21,318 nucleotides of DNA from DSBX01 sp046484845 (GCA_046484845.1 JAWOIB010000059.1:1-21318), one strand, 5' to 3'. Positions 1 through 9,395 are shown, numbered from the stretch's first letter. The notes: a model not told the origin generated them from the letters alone. Program-made: numbers and translations.

Positions 1-1143
1 CAGCGTCTCCGCGCCGAGTTTGTGATGCTGGCGAGAGAGTCCGACACGTGTATGAAGCGGGTCTGCAGTGAGTTCGGCATCAGCCGGAAGACCGGCTACA
101 AGTGGCTGCGCCGGTACGAGGAGCACGGCATGAGCGGGCTGGTGAGTCGCAGCCGCCGGCCGCGGGGAAATCCGTTGCAGCTGTCGGGGGCGGTGGTGGT
201 TTCATTGGTGGGCATCCACGAAGAGCATCCGGGCTGGGGGCCGAAGAAGCTCCGGGCGCGGCTGGCGCGGTTGGGGCACCATCCGGAGGAGCTGCCCTGC
301 GTCTCGACGGTGGCGCGGCTGGCGCGGCGGCTGGGTTGGACAGAAGCCAGGGGCCGGGGTCGGCCGCGCCGGGTACTGCCGGCCGGGCCGCTGAGCGATG
401 CCGAAGCTCCCAACGAGGTCTGGACCGCTGACTTCAAGGGCTGGTGGCGGACGGCGGACGGGCGGCACTGTGAGCCGCTGACGGTCCGGGACCTCTACAG
501 CCGGTACCTGTTGTGTGTGCGGCCGCTGGCGCGACGCAGCGTCAGTGCTGTGCAGCAGGTCTTCGGGGAGGTTTTCGAGCAGTACGGGCTGCCGGCGACG
601 ATCCGGACGGACAACGGCGGCCCCTTTGCGGCGATCACCGGGCCGCACGGGCTGACCCGGCTGAGCGCCTGGTGGCGGACGCTGGGAATCAGACTCGAGC
701 GTATCGCATGCGGCCACCCGGAACAGAACGGCGGGCATGAACGGATGCACCGGGACATAGCGGAAGAGATACAGCGCCGGCCGGCGGCGAACTTGGCCGA
801 AGAGGCGGAGCGGCTGGAAGGCTGGCGGCGGGCGTTCAACGTCGAGCGTCCGCACGAGGCGCTGGGAATGCGAACACCGGGTGATGTCTACCGGCGTTCC
901 GGGCGCAACCTGGGGGATGTCAGACCGTACGGCTACCCGCCGGGCTTCGAGCGGCGGCATGTTCGGCATGACGGCTGTATCTGGTTACAGAACAAGGCTG
1001 TATACCTGAGTGTGGCTCTGGGGAAGACGTCGGTCGGGCTGGAGCGACTGGCCGAGAACAGTTGGCGGGTCTGGTTCTGCGACCTGCCGATCGGGGTGGT
1101 GAAGCGAATCTGCGGGCGGCTGATATGTCAGTCAGAGGCCTAG
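1..1143 (+). CDS. IS481-family transposase (5' truncated by window edge)
   Basis: This is a DDE-type transposase for cut-and-paste or copy-out movement of its insertion sequence. The frame is open from base 1. The GTG (22) and ATG (25) codons sit inside the conserved N-terminal stretch RLRAEFVMLARE, so the true start is probably upstream of the window. Counting from base 22, a helix-turn-helix lies at about 14-36 (FGISRKTGYKWLRRY). An rve integrase core follows with WTADFKGWW (Asp137), IRTDNGGPF (Asp197) and GHPEQNGGHERMH (Glu240) as the likely catalytic triad. The ERPHEALGM motif and the C-terminal strand-rich tail are typical of IS481 members, which are usually 350-400 residues. No frameshift is visible, so the part seen looks intact. 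Family assignment is firm; activity is unknown. Confidence 0.93.
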   Translation, partial: QRLRAEFVMLARESDTCMKRVCSEFGISRKTGYKWLRRYEEHGMSGLVSRSRRPRGNPLQLSGAVVVSLVGIHEEHPGWGPKKLRARLARLGHHPEELPCVSTVARLARRLGWTEARGRGRPRRVLPAGPLSDAEAPNEVWTADFKGWWRTADGRHCEPLTVRDLYSRYLLCVRPLARRSVSAVQQVFGEVFEQYGLPATIRTDNGGPFAAITGPHGLTRLSAWWRTLGIRLERIACGHPEQNGGHERMHRDIAEEIQRRPAANLAEEAERLEGWRRAFNVERPHEALGMRTPGDVYRRSGRNLGDVRPYGYPPGFERRHVRHDGCIWLQNKAVYLSVALGKTSVGLERLAENSWRVWFCDLPIGVVKRICGRLICQSEA

Positions 1144-1166
1144 GTGCGGGTTGCCGACAAACAAGA

Positions 1167-1210
1167 GTGTTACCCATGTCGTGACAATAATGTGTTACCC
1201 ATGTCCTGAC
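1167..1210. repeat. Tandem 19-bp repeats at the IS481 right end
   Basis: Two copies of gtgttacccatgtcNtgac occur at 1167-1185 (N = g) and 1192-1210 (N = c), 18 of 19 bases identical, with a 25-bp period. They lie directly downstream of the transposase stop. Their position and pairing suggest binding sites for the transposase at the element end. Confidence 0.75.
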
Positions 1211-1241
1211 TTTGACATCCGACCCCTATCCCCAGCCGCAC

Positions 1242-1272
1242 CCCCGGGGCGGCCCCGGGGATGACCCCGGGG
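1242..1272. repeat. Triple CCCCGGGG palindrome cluster between IS and uvrA
   Basis: The palindrome CCCCGGGG occurs at 1242-1249, 1253-1260 and 1265-1272. The last two copies share a CCCCGGGGAT context. The cluster lies in the 240-bp space between the transposase and the 3' end of uvrA, where I see no gene. It may fold as part of a transcription end for uvrA, but there is no T-tract, so this is only a compositional note. Confidence 0.4.
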
Positions 1273-1383
1273 ATAGCCCCGCCGGTGAGGTGGGGGACGG
1301 ATTCGGCAGGGGATAAGCGGCTATGTTGCCAGGATTTATCGGGAATTCGGCCGGGTGGCGGGTTTTCCGGGGAGCCGGGTGAG

Positions 1384-4221
<2,838 letters not shown>

Positions 4222-4231
4222 GGGGGCAGTC

Positions 4232-4259
4232 AGTATAGGGCCGGTGCCGGGCTGGTCAA
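4232..4259 (-). promoter_or_regulatory. uvrA promoter, near-leaderless geometry
   Basis: On the minus strand, -35 TTGACC (4259-4254), a 16-bp spacer and -10 TATACT (4237-4232) are followed by 10 bases and the ATG at 4221. Transcription would start within about 3 bases of the start codon, leaving no room for a Shine-Dalgarno site. No SOS-box-like CTG(N10)CAG is evident here. Confidence 0.65.
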
Positions 4260-4274
4260 ACACGACGAAGAAGA

Positions 4275-4298
4275 GCGGGCCGGGTTTCCCCGGCCCGC
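4275..4298. other. 10-bp perfect GC hairpin
   Basis: GCGGGCCGGG (4275-4284) pairs perfectly with CCCGGCCCGC (4289-4298) around a four-base loop. On the minus strand the loop reads GAAA and the stem is followed by TCTTCTTCG, a poor T-tract, so terminator function is weakly supported. On the plus strand it lies 9 bases ahead of a perfect Shine-Dalgarno sequence. Confidence 0.5.
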
Positions 4299-4317
4299 AA
4301 CTTCAAGAAGGAGGCAG

Positions 4318-4353
4318 ATGCTTTTCTGTTGCCTTGTATCCCGCTTCCGATAA
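4318..4353 (+). CDS. Possible 11-codon leader-type peptide with a perfect SD
   Basis: The frame reads MLFCCLVSRFR and stops with TAA. It is preceded by AAGGAGG (4308-4314), a full-strength Shine-Dalgarno site three bases before the ATG, which stands out in a window where most starts show none. A GC hairpin (4275-4298) lies just upstream. There is no downstream gene on the same strand before the tRNA promoter at 4431, so a classical attenuator role is not obvious. It may be a real tiny ORF, a relic, or chance. Confidence 0.25.
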   Translation: MLFCCLVSRFR

Positions 4354-4430
4354 GTAGGACGCCGGGGGGTGGGCAGGGGTTGCGCGGGTTTGCTGGGCCT
4401 GCGCGCCGGCGGCCGGGCCGACGCCGAAAC

Positions 4431-4458
4431 TTGACAGGCGGCGCTGTCTCAATAGGAT
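4431..4458 (+). promoter_or_regulatory. tRNA-Glu promoter
   Basis: A consensus -35 TTGACA (4431-4436), a 16-bp spacer and -10 TAGGAT (4453-4458) place the transcription start near 4465. That is about 8 bases ahead of the mature tRNA 5' end at 4473. The spacer length matches the other promoters in the window. Confidence 0.7.
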
Positions 4459-4472
4459 TCTGGTGCTTGCGA

Positions 4473-4547
4473 GGCCCCATCGTCTAGCTCGGCCCAGGAC
4501 ATCTGGTTCTCAGCCAGAAGACTGGGGTTCAAATCCCCATGGGGCTA
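4473..4547 (+). tRNA. tRNA-Glu (anticodon CTC)
   Basis: A complete 75-nt cloverleaf can be drawn. The acceptor GGCCCCA pairs with TGGGGCT (one G-U at 1-72), with discriminator A at 4547. T8 C9 and a D-arm starting GTCTAGCTC and ending AGGAC follow. The anticodon stem TCTGG/CCAGA encloses the loop TTCTCAG, giving anticodon CTC for GAG codons. The T-stem TGGGG/CCCCA encloses TTCAAAT. The sequence is typical of bacterial glutamate tRNAs. The 3' CCA is not encoded (TCA follows the discriminator), so CCA must be added by nucleotidyltransferase. Confidence 0.97.
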
Positions 4548-4548
4548 T

Positions 4549-4577
4549 CAGGCTGCCTTCGGGCAGCCTGTTGCTTT
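4549..4577 (+). terminator. Intrinsic terminator of tRNA-Glu
   Basis: A perfect 9-bp stem CAGGCTGCC/GGCAGCCTG closes a TTCG tetraloop (4549-4570) and is followed by TTGCTTT. It begins two bases after the tRNA. Shape and position fit a Rho-independent terminator, though the T-tract is short and interrupted. Confidence 0.8.
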
Positions 4578-4583
4578 GAGGAC

Positions 4584-4612
4584 TTGCGCCCGGGCGGTTC
4601 CTGCGCTAGTCT
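4584..4612 (+). promoter_or_regulatory. Promoter-like boxes ahead of the folded segment 4619-4705
   Basis: TTGCGC (4584-4589), a 17-bp spacer and TAGTCT (4607-4612) closely parallel the rnpB promoter in this window (TTGCGG, 17 bp, TAGACT). Transcription would begin at about 4619-4620, exactly where the long hairpin starts. Both boxes are partial matches to consensus, so the call rests on this coincidence. Confidence 0.4.
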
Positions 4613-4618
4613 TACCGC

Positions 4619-4705
4619 TGAGAGGTTCCGGGCGCTGGTCGGACGGTCCCCATCCCGTTCATCATCACTGACCCCGACCAGTCCGCCGTATCGGGACCTC
4701 TCTTC
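4619..4705 (+). ncRNA. Candidate structured small RNA, unknown family
   Basis: The segment folds into one long imperfect hairpin. GAGAGGTTCC (4620-4629) pairs with GGGACCTCTC (4693-4702, one G-U). GGCG (4631-4634) pairs with CGCC (4684-4687), CTGGTCGG (4635-4642) with CCGACCAG (4674-4681), and GGTC (4645-4648) with GACC (4670-4673). This gives about 26 pairs with small bulges and a 21-nt pyrimidine-rich loop (4649-4669) containing CCCATCCC. Promoter-like boxes end 7 bases before the hairpin, and it lies between the tRNA terminator and the next gene's promoter. It lacks the SRP RNA apical GGAA motif and is too short for 6S RNA. An imperfect DNA palindrome or repeat relic is the alternative. 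Confidence 0.4.
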
Positions 4706-4723
4706 GTTCGCGCCGCGCCGGGT

Positions 4724-4751
4724 TTGACAGCCCGGAGCACGAATCTATAAT
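4724..4751 (+). promoter_or_regulatory. Full-consensus promoter of the lipoprotein gene, leaderless
   Basis: A perfect -35 TTGACA (4724-4729) and a perfect -10 TATAAT (4746-4751) are separated by 16 bp. Only five bases separate the -10 box from the GTG start codon (4757), so the expected first transcribed base falls on the start codon. This is the clearest leaderless arrangement in the window. Confidence 0.85.
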
Positions 4752-4756
4752 CCCGC

Positions 4757-6001
4757 GTGAACATTCGCGTTCCACTCGGCCTGCTGGTGTCCGCGGTCCT
4801 GCTGCTGGCGCCCGCCGGCTGTCGTCACGCGGTCCGCGGCGGCGAGCCGACGGTCTCGATACTTATCACCGGCCCGGTCGAACCGGGTCTCCTGCCCCGG
4901 GCGGCGGCCCTCGCTGAAGGCCGGCGGGAGCAGGGCGAACTGGTCTGGCTGGTGGCCGGTCCGGTCGGCCTGGAAACACAGTCCGGCCGCGTTACCGAGG
5001 GCTGGGGCATCCTGCGCCTGCTTGAGCTGGCGGGCGCGGACGCGCTGGTTTTCGGTCCTGACTGGCTTGAGCTCGGGGTCGAGGAGGTCAACAGGCTGGT
5101 CGGTTCGGCGGACCTGCAGTTGCTTTCCTGCAACCTGGTTGATTCGCTCGGCGAGCCGCTCGCGCACCGGATGCTGATACTGCGCCTGGCCGCGGCGACC
5201 GTCGGCTTCACCTCGGTCTGGACCGATACCGCCGACCCCCGCCTGGCCTTGGCAGGCGTGAACCTGCTCGCCCCGGACCGCGCGGCCGCCCGGACCCTCG
5301 GGATGCTGAAGATGCACTGCGACCTGGTCGGGCTGGTGCCGCGTCCGGATGCCGGCGACCGTTCACTGGCCGCCGGGTACGATTTCACCATCGGGCCGGT
5401 TGATGTTCCGACCGTATCCGCGGCTGTCCCGGAGGACCCGGGCCGGGCGTGGCGGCTGGAACTGCGGCTGGCCGGCGGCTCGGTTTCGGACTTCCGGGTG
5501 GTCGAGGAACGGCTGGCTGACTGGCCGGAGCAGCCAATGGTCCGGCAGGCAGTTGAGTCGCTGCAGGCGGTCGTGGATTCCGTGCTGGCGGTGCCGGTTG
5601 CCGGCGGGTTGACATCGGCGGGGTCGGAAGCGCTGTCCCGGCAGTTGCAGGATGCGGTGCTGGGAGACGGCTTTGATGGCTTCCTCACCGACCGGCCGCT
5701 CTTCGACCGGGTGCCCGGACCGGGCGGCGTTGATGCCGGCGCGGTGCTGGCGGCGATGCCGGAACCCGGGCGGCTCGCGATTGTCGAGCTGACCGGCTGG
5801 GTAATCGCGGAGCTGACCGGCGAGGACGGGGTGGACTTGCGCTGGGGACAGGCTTTCAGCCGCCGTCCGCTGGTGATGACGCAGCGCTACCGTCTTGTCG
5901 CCACGAGCGGGTTCCTCGCCCGCCACCCGCTCGCCGCGCTCAACGGGTACCAGCTCGCGAGCGAGCCGGCCTGGCGGGTTGCCCTCGGGGTGCTGCGTTG
6001 A
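4757..6001 (+). CDS. Lipoprotein resembling a metal-site-less 5'-nucleotidase (probable pseudoenzyme)
   Basis: The 414-residue protein has a short charged N-terminus, a hydrophobic stretch and a lipobox-like APAGC, so Cys22 is the probable lipidation site and the protein is likely membrane-anchored outside the cytoplasm. The layout follows the 5'-nucleotidase/UshA family. A calcineurin-like phosphoesterase part contains SILITGPVEPG (34-44) where family members have HTNDxHG, VWLVAGPVG where they have DAGD, and ALVFGPDWLELG (96-107) where they have GNHEFD, then SCNLVDS. A C-terminal part has LAIVELTGWVIAEL and YRLVATSGFLA, as in the 5'-nucleotidase C domain. All recognisable metal ligands are replaced, so hydrolase activity is doubtful. 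The GTG start is chosen from the consensus promoter five bases upstream. It overlaps the next gene by 4 bases (TTGA). Homology is judged by eye. Confidence 0.8.
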   Translation: MNIRVPLGLLVSAVLLLAPAGCRHAVRGGEPTVSILITGPVEPGLLPRAAALAEGRREQGELVWLVAGPVGLETQSGRVTEGWGILRLLELAGADALVFGPDWLELGVEEVNRLVGSADLQLLSCNLVDSLGEPLAHRMLILRLAAATVGFTSVWTDTADPRLALAGVNLLAPDRAAARTLGMLKMHCDLVGLVPRPDAGDRSLAAGYDFTIGPVDVPTVSAAVPEDPGRAWRLELRLAGGSVSDFRVVEERLADWPEQPMVRQAVESLQAVVDSVLAVPVAGGLTSAGSEALSRQLQDAVLGDGFDGFLTDRPLFDRVPGPGGVDAGAVLAAMPEPGRLAIVELTGWVIAELTGEDGVDLRWGQAFSRRPLVMTQRYRLVATSGFLARHPLAALNGYQLASEPAWRVALGVLR

Positions 6002-6720
6002 TCGGGCTGGTGTTGCCCCGCGTGCGCCCGGGCCGGCTGGCCTGGACCCTGCTGATCGCGGCCTACTTCCTGGTCTTCTCGCGCAACTTCTTCGCCGACG
6101 CGCTGCCGGGCGCATCCCTGCTATCGGTGCTCTATTCCTGGGTCTTTGTCATCTGGCTGTCGGTCGAGTACTGCTACGGCTCGCCCTTCTTCCAGTCCGG
6201 GGTGGTGGAGCCTTCCGCGCTCTGGCGCGGGGTGTTCGCGTTCTTCGTCTACCCGTTCCTCGGGTACCTCGTCGGAGATTTCGGCTGGTGGGGCTGGACC
6301 CAACTGCCGGTCCCGGCCGCGGTGAGCTGGTTCCCCGGGATGGCGCTGTTCCTGGCCGGGACAGCGTTGCGCCTGCTGACCCTGGTCGAGTTGGTGCGCG
6401 GCGCCAGGGCCGCTGGCAAGGCCGGTCGCGGTTCCGCCCGGACCATCCTTGACACGTGGTTCTTCCGGCACTGCCGTCATCCGCGCTACCTTGCGACTTT
6501 CATCCAGTTGGTCGGTTCGGCGCTGGTCTTCAACTCGTGGGGCGGGTTGGTGCTGGCCGGGACCGTCGGCCTCGGCCTGATTCTGCTCCAGGTCAGGCAC
6601 GAGGACGCGGCGCTGGCGCGGCTCTTCAAGGCCGAGTTCCGGGGTTACGCGGAGCGGGTGCCGATGTTGTGGCCCCGGCTCCGCGGTCAACGGGCGGGTT
6701 CTTCGACCACCAGCCGCTGA
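5998..6720 (+). CDS. Isoprenylcysteine carboxyl methyltransferase-like membrane protein
   Basis: The 240-residue protein has about five or six hydrophobic segments and the C-terminal signature of the ICMT/phospholipid methyltransferase superfamily: CRHPRYLATFIQLVGSAL, then VRHEDAALARLFKAEFRGYAERVPMLWPRL. In that family these segments bind S-adenosylmethionine and the acceptor. Bacterial members methylate unknown lipids or small molecules, so the substrate cannot be told. The start is a TTG overlapping the lipoprotein stop (TTGA), implying translational coupling and a possible joint role at the membrane. Its 3' end overlaps the convergent gene at 6687 by 34 bp. The last roughly 10 residues are low complexity. 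Confidence 0.85.
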   Translation: MIGLVLPRVRPGRLAWTLLIAAYFLVFSRNFFADALPGASLLSVLYSWVFVIWLSVEYCYGSPFFQSGVVEPSALWRGVFAFFVYPFLGYLVGDFGWWGWTQLPVPAAVSWFPGMALFLAGTALRLLTLVELVRGARAAGKAGRGSARTILDTWFFRHCRHPRYLATFIQLVGSALVFNSWGGLVLAGTVGLGLILLQVRHEDAALARLFKAEFRGYAERVPMLWPRLRGQRAGSSTTSR

Positions 6721-9314
6721 TTCACCGACACGTTCCTGAGCACGGTCTCCCGGCCTGGCCCGAACCGCACCCGAACAGTCACCGGGCCCGAATCGGAATC
6801 CAGCCCGAAATGCTGGATGAGCGAGTTCTGGCTGGTCGTGCCCGAACCGCCCTCGACTTCCCGGACCTGGCGCCTGCCGTTGCCTTCCACCGAAACCCGG
6901 CAGCCGATGCCGGCGCGGTTGGCGGCGCGGCCGATGACCCGGACCTGCAGCCAGTTTCGGTCGTACGGGGAGTCGTTGCGGTAGAGCCGAAGGCCGCTGC
7001 CTGACCCGACCACCAGGTCGAGACGGCCGTCGTTGTTGAAATCCGCGAACGCACACCCCCAGCCATTGAACGCCCGGGTCCCGGACAGCCAGGTCAGGTC
7101 CTCGAATGACGGCCGGCCGTCGGGGCCCGGGCCGAGGTTGCGGTACAGGAAGGAGCGCCGACCCTCGTAGATGCTGGTGACATACAGGTCCAGCCAGCCG
7201 TCGTTGTCCACGTCGGCCCAGGCCGGGTTGGAATGGGTCTCTTCGTATCGGATACCGGCCGCGGCGCGGCGGTCCTGGAAGCGGGGCCGGGCGGACGGGC
7301 CGAGGTTGTCGTAGAGCCGGGAGCGATTAGAGAACTCGATGTAGCGGGGGTGAGCGAGGTCGGCGGTGAACAGGTCCAGGTCGCCGTCGTTATCGTAGTC
7401 GCCCCAGGCCGCGCCGATGGTGTGGCCGAACCAGCCGGCGACTTCGTCGCCGGCCAGGCCCAGTTCGGAGGCCCGGTTTGCGAAACTGCCGTCCCCGAGG
7501 TTCTGCCAGAGGAAGTTCTCCTGCAGGCGGTAGTTGGCGACGAAGCAGTCCGGGAACCCGTCATCGTCGAAGTCGGCCCAGGCGACCCCGCGCCCGGCCC
7601 GGTCCTCACCCCAGGGCGGCCGGATACCGGCGGGCCCGGTCCAGTCCTTCAGACCGGCCTCGCCGGTGTTGCGGTACAGCCGGTCCGGGAAGTAGCTGTG
7701 CGTGGCCCAGTCCTCGTAGTTCGCGACATAGACATCCAGGCGGCCGTCCTGGTCGTAGTCGGCGGCCGCCACACCCTCGCCCGGGCAGAGCGCGCCGGTC
7801 TCCACAGTCTCGGGGCGGAAGCTGTCGCCTGCGTTCAACCAGAGCAGATCCGGGGAGCCGGATGTGAAGATGTCCAGTCGGCCGTCATTGTCGAAATCAC
7901 CCCAGACTCCGCCGCGAGCCCCGGCGTCAGCCAGCCCAGACTCGACCGTGACTTCGGTGAAGCCCGATCCCGAGTCATTGCGGTACAGCCGGGAGCCGTT
8001 GACAAGCAGGTCCTCGAACCCGTCGTTGTTGTAGTCACCCCAGGCGACCCGGCTGCCGCGCTCGTCCGCGAAACCGTACTCGCGGGTTACGTCGGTGAAC
8101 ACCGGCCCCGAGTAGGACAGCGCTTCCCGCGAGACGCTGAGCGGTTCCGCGGAGCGCAGCCGGGCCAGCACGGACTCGGCGCGCGGGGCCCACTGGTTGC
8201 GGGAATCGCCGGCAGCCAATGCCCTTGAGCCGGCTTCGACCGCGGCCGCGGTGTCGCCGCGGCGTTCTTCAATCAGGGCAAGCAGCGCAAGGGCCGGGCC
8301 CGGGGTTGCCTCCAGGTCGGCGTGGTAGTCCGACCGTTCGACCGCGGCCCGGGCCTGCTCGCGGGCCGCGGCGAGGCTGTCCATCGCCAGCAGGGCTTCG
8401 GCCAGCGCGAGCCGGGCCGAGGCGGCCAGCACCGGCTGTTCCAGTTCCCACTGCGGCAGGGGCTTGTTCGGCGGCTTGCGGAATCCGGGTTCGAGGGCGA
8501 TGGCCCTGCGCGCCCAGCCCGCGGCCAGGGCCGGCCGGATTCCTGTCCGATTCAGCAGCGCGGCCGCATACCGGGCGCGAAAAGGGTCCGCCGGGTCGTC
8601 CGACAGCATCTCCAGCGAGGTCTGGACCAGTCCGGCAGTGTCTCCCAGCAGGTACCGCGAGCTGAGCAGGAAGCTGTAGAATGTTGTCCGCCATTCACTG
8701 CGCGGAAACCGCTGGAGGAAGCGCAGAAGGAGAGGAACCTTCAGCGTGTCGTCGGTCCAGACCGGGTTGAGCGAGTCGTAGAACATCGCCCCGATGAGTT
8801 CGTACCCGCGCGGCGAGTCCGGGAACAGCACGGTCAGGCAGGCGGCGAGTTCCCGGGCACGCGCGCTGTCGGCGAGTTCGAGGCCGTCCCAGGCAAGACT
8901 GAGTGAGGCGGCGGTGCTCTCGGCGAGGAGCGGTTCGACCTCGGAAGTGATGGTTGCCTGCGCCTCGGCCAACCGCATGCTGTCCTCGCCCGCGACGCGG
9001 ATGAGTGCCCGCCAGCGTCCGCGTGCCGCCGAATCCGAGGCCGGGTCCCGCAGCAGCGCCCGGTTCCACCAGGACAGGCTGGAGTCTTGTTCGCGCCAGG
9101 CGTCGAACAGGCGGGCGATATCGCGCGCCAGCCCTGCGTCAGTCGGGTTCGCTGCGAATCGCGCCCGAAGCTCGGCCGCCCCGGCAGCGAACTCGCGCCG
9201 GGCCAGGTAATCTGTCAGTGTCGGGCGGGAAGTCGCCGGGCACAGCGCGGTGGCGACTGACAGACCGAGGATAAGCAGTCTTGGCAGAGAGGATGAGATC
9301 CCGAGTGTAGTCAT
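6687..9314 (-). CDS. Secreted TPR / FG-GAP (VCBS) repeat protein with C-terminal ASPIC/UnbV domain
   Basis: The 875-residue protein begins with a signal-peptide-like segment (PRLLILGLSVATALCPATS). Helical, alanine-rich TPR-like repeats follow to about residue 390. From about 405 to 770 there are seven Asp-rich blades with Ca2+-loop motifs such as WGDYNNDGFEDLL, WGDFDNDGRLDIF, AADYDQDGRLDVY, WADFDDDGFPDCF, WGDYDNDGDLDLF, WADVDNDGWLDLY and FADFNNDGRLDLV, which would build a beta-propeller. From about 785 the NWLQVRVIGRAANRAGIGCRV segment and the GLDSDSGPVTVRVRFGPG stretch fit the ASPIC/UnbV (CRTAC1-like) domain. The role is probably extracellular binding or adhesion; the ligand is unknown. The ATG lies six bases after a TAGGCT -10 box, so translation is probably leaderless. 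The 3' end overlaps the convergent methyltransferase gene by 34 bp. Confidence 0.93.
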   Translation of the reverse strand: MTTLGISSSLPRLLILGLSVATALCPATSRPTLTDYLARREFAAGAAELRARFAANPTDAGLARDIARLFDAWREQDSSLSWWNRALLRDPASDSAARGRWRALIRVAGEDSMRLAEAQATITSEVEPLLAESTAASLSLAWDGLELADSARARELAACLTVLFPDSPRGYELIGAMFYDSLNPVWTDDTLKVPLLLRFLQRFPRSEWRTTFYSFLLSSRYLLGDTAGLVQTSLEMLSDDPADPFRARYAAALLNRTGIRPALAAGWARRAIALEPGFRKPPNKPLPQWELEQPVLAASARLALAEALLAMDSLAAAREQARAAVERSDYHADLEATPGPALALLALIEERRGDTAAAVEAGSRALAAGDSRNQWAPRAESVLARLRSAEPLSVSREALSYSGPVFTDVTREYGFADERGSRVAWGDYNNDGFEDLLVNGSRLYRNDSGSGFTEVTVESGLADAGARGGVWGDFDNDGRLDIFTSGSPDLLWLNAGDSFRPETVETGALCPGEGVAAADYDQDGRLDVYVANYEDWATHSYFPDRLYRNTGEAGLKDWTGPAGIRPPWGEDRAGRGVAWADFDDDGFPDCFVANYRLQENFLWQNLGDGSFANRASELGLAGDEVAGWFGHTIGAAWGDYDNDGDLDLFTADLAHPRYIEFSNRSRLYDNLGPSARPRFQDRRAAAGIRYEETHSNPAWADVDNDGWLDLYVTSIYEGRRSFLYRNLGPGPDGRPSFEDLTWLSGTRAFNGWGCAFADFNNDGRLDLVVGSGSGLRLYRNDSPYDRNWLQVRVIGRAANRAGIGCRVSVEGNGRRQVREVEGGSGTTSQNSLIQHFGLDSDSGPVTVRVRFGPGRETVLRNVSVNQRLVVEEPAR

Positions 9315-9320
9315 CAGGAC

Positions 9321-9348
9321 AGCCTAGGCGGCGCGCTCCGCTGGTCAA
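9321..9348 (-). promoter_or_regulatory. Promoter of the FG-GAP protein gene, leaderless
   Basis: On the minus strand, TTGACC (9348-9343), 16 bp and TAGGCT (9326-9321) are followed by six bases and the ATG at 9314. Both hexamers and the spacing are identical to the arcC promoter at 14335-14362. An 18-bp imperfect palindrome (9349-9366) abuts the -35 box and could be an operator, but nothing supports that beyond its position. Confidence 0.7.
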
Positions 9349-9395
9349 GCGCAGCTGCAGTTGCGCCGCACCGCCACCTGGGGGTACGTGCCCGG

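Larger units (their letters stand above)
1..1210 (+). mobile_element. IS481-family insertion sequence, right part (left end outside window)
   Basis: The element comprises the transposase frame plus about 67 bp of non-coding right end. That end carries two near-identical 19-bp repeats (1167-1185 and 1192-1210) which I take as transposase-binding/terminal sequences. The left end and any target-site duplication lie before base 1, so neither the full length nor the insertion site can be read. Whether 1210 is the exact boundary is an inference. Confidence 0.75.

Noticed and set aside
1212..1217. TTGACA just after the IS end as a hybrid outward promoter
   Set aside because: No -10-like hexamer lies 15-19 bases downstream; that stretch is GC-rich.
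4222..4263. ATG at 4263 as start of UvrA
   Set aside because: The added 14 residues are not UvrA-like, and the ATG lies upstream of the -10 box that drives the gene.
4619..4705. Folded segment as SRP RNA (ffs) or 6S RNA
   Set aside because: The conserved SRP apical GGAA loop and its flanking asymmetric loop are absent, and it is far shorter than 6S RNA.
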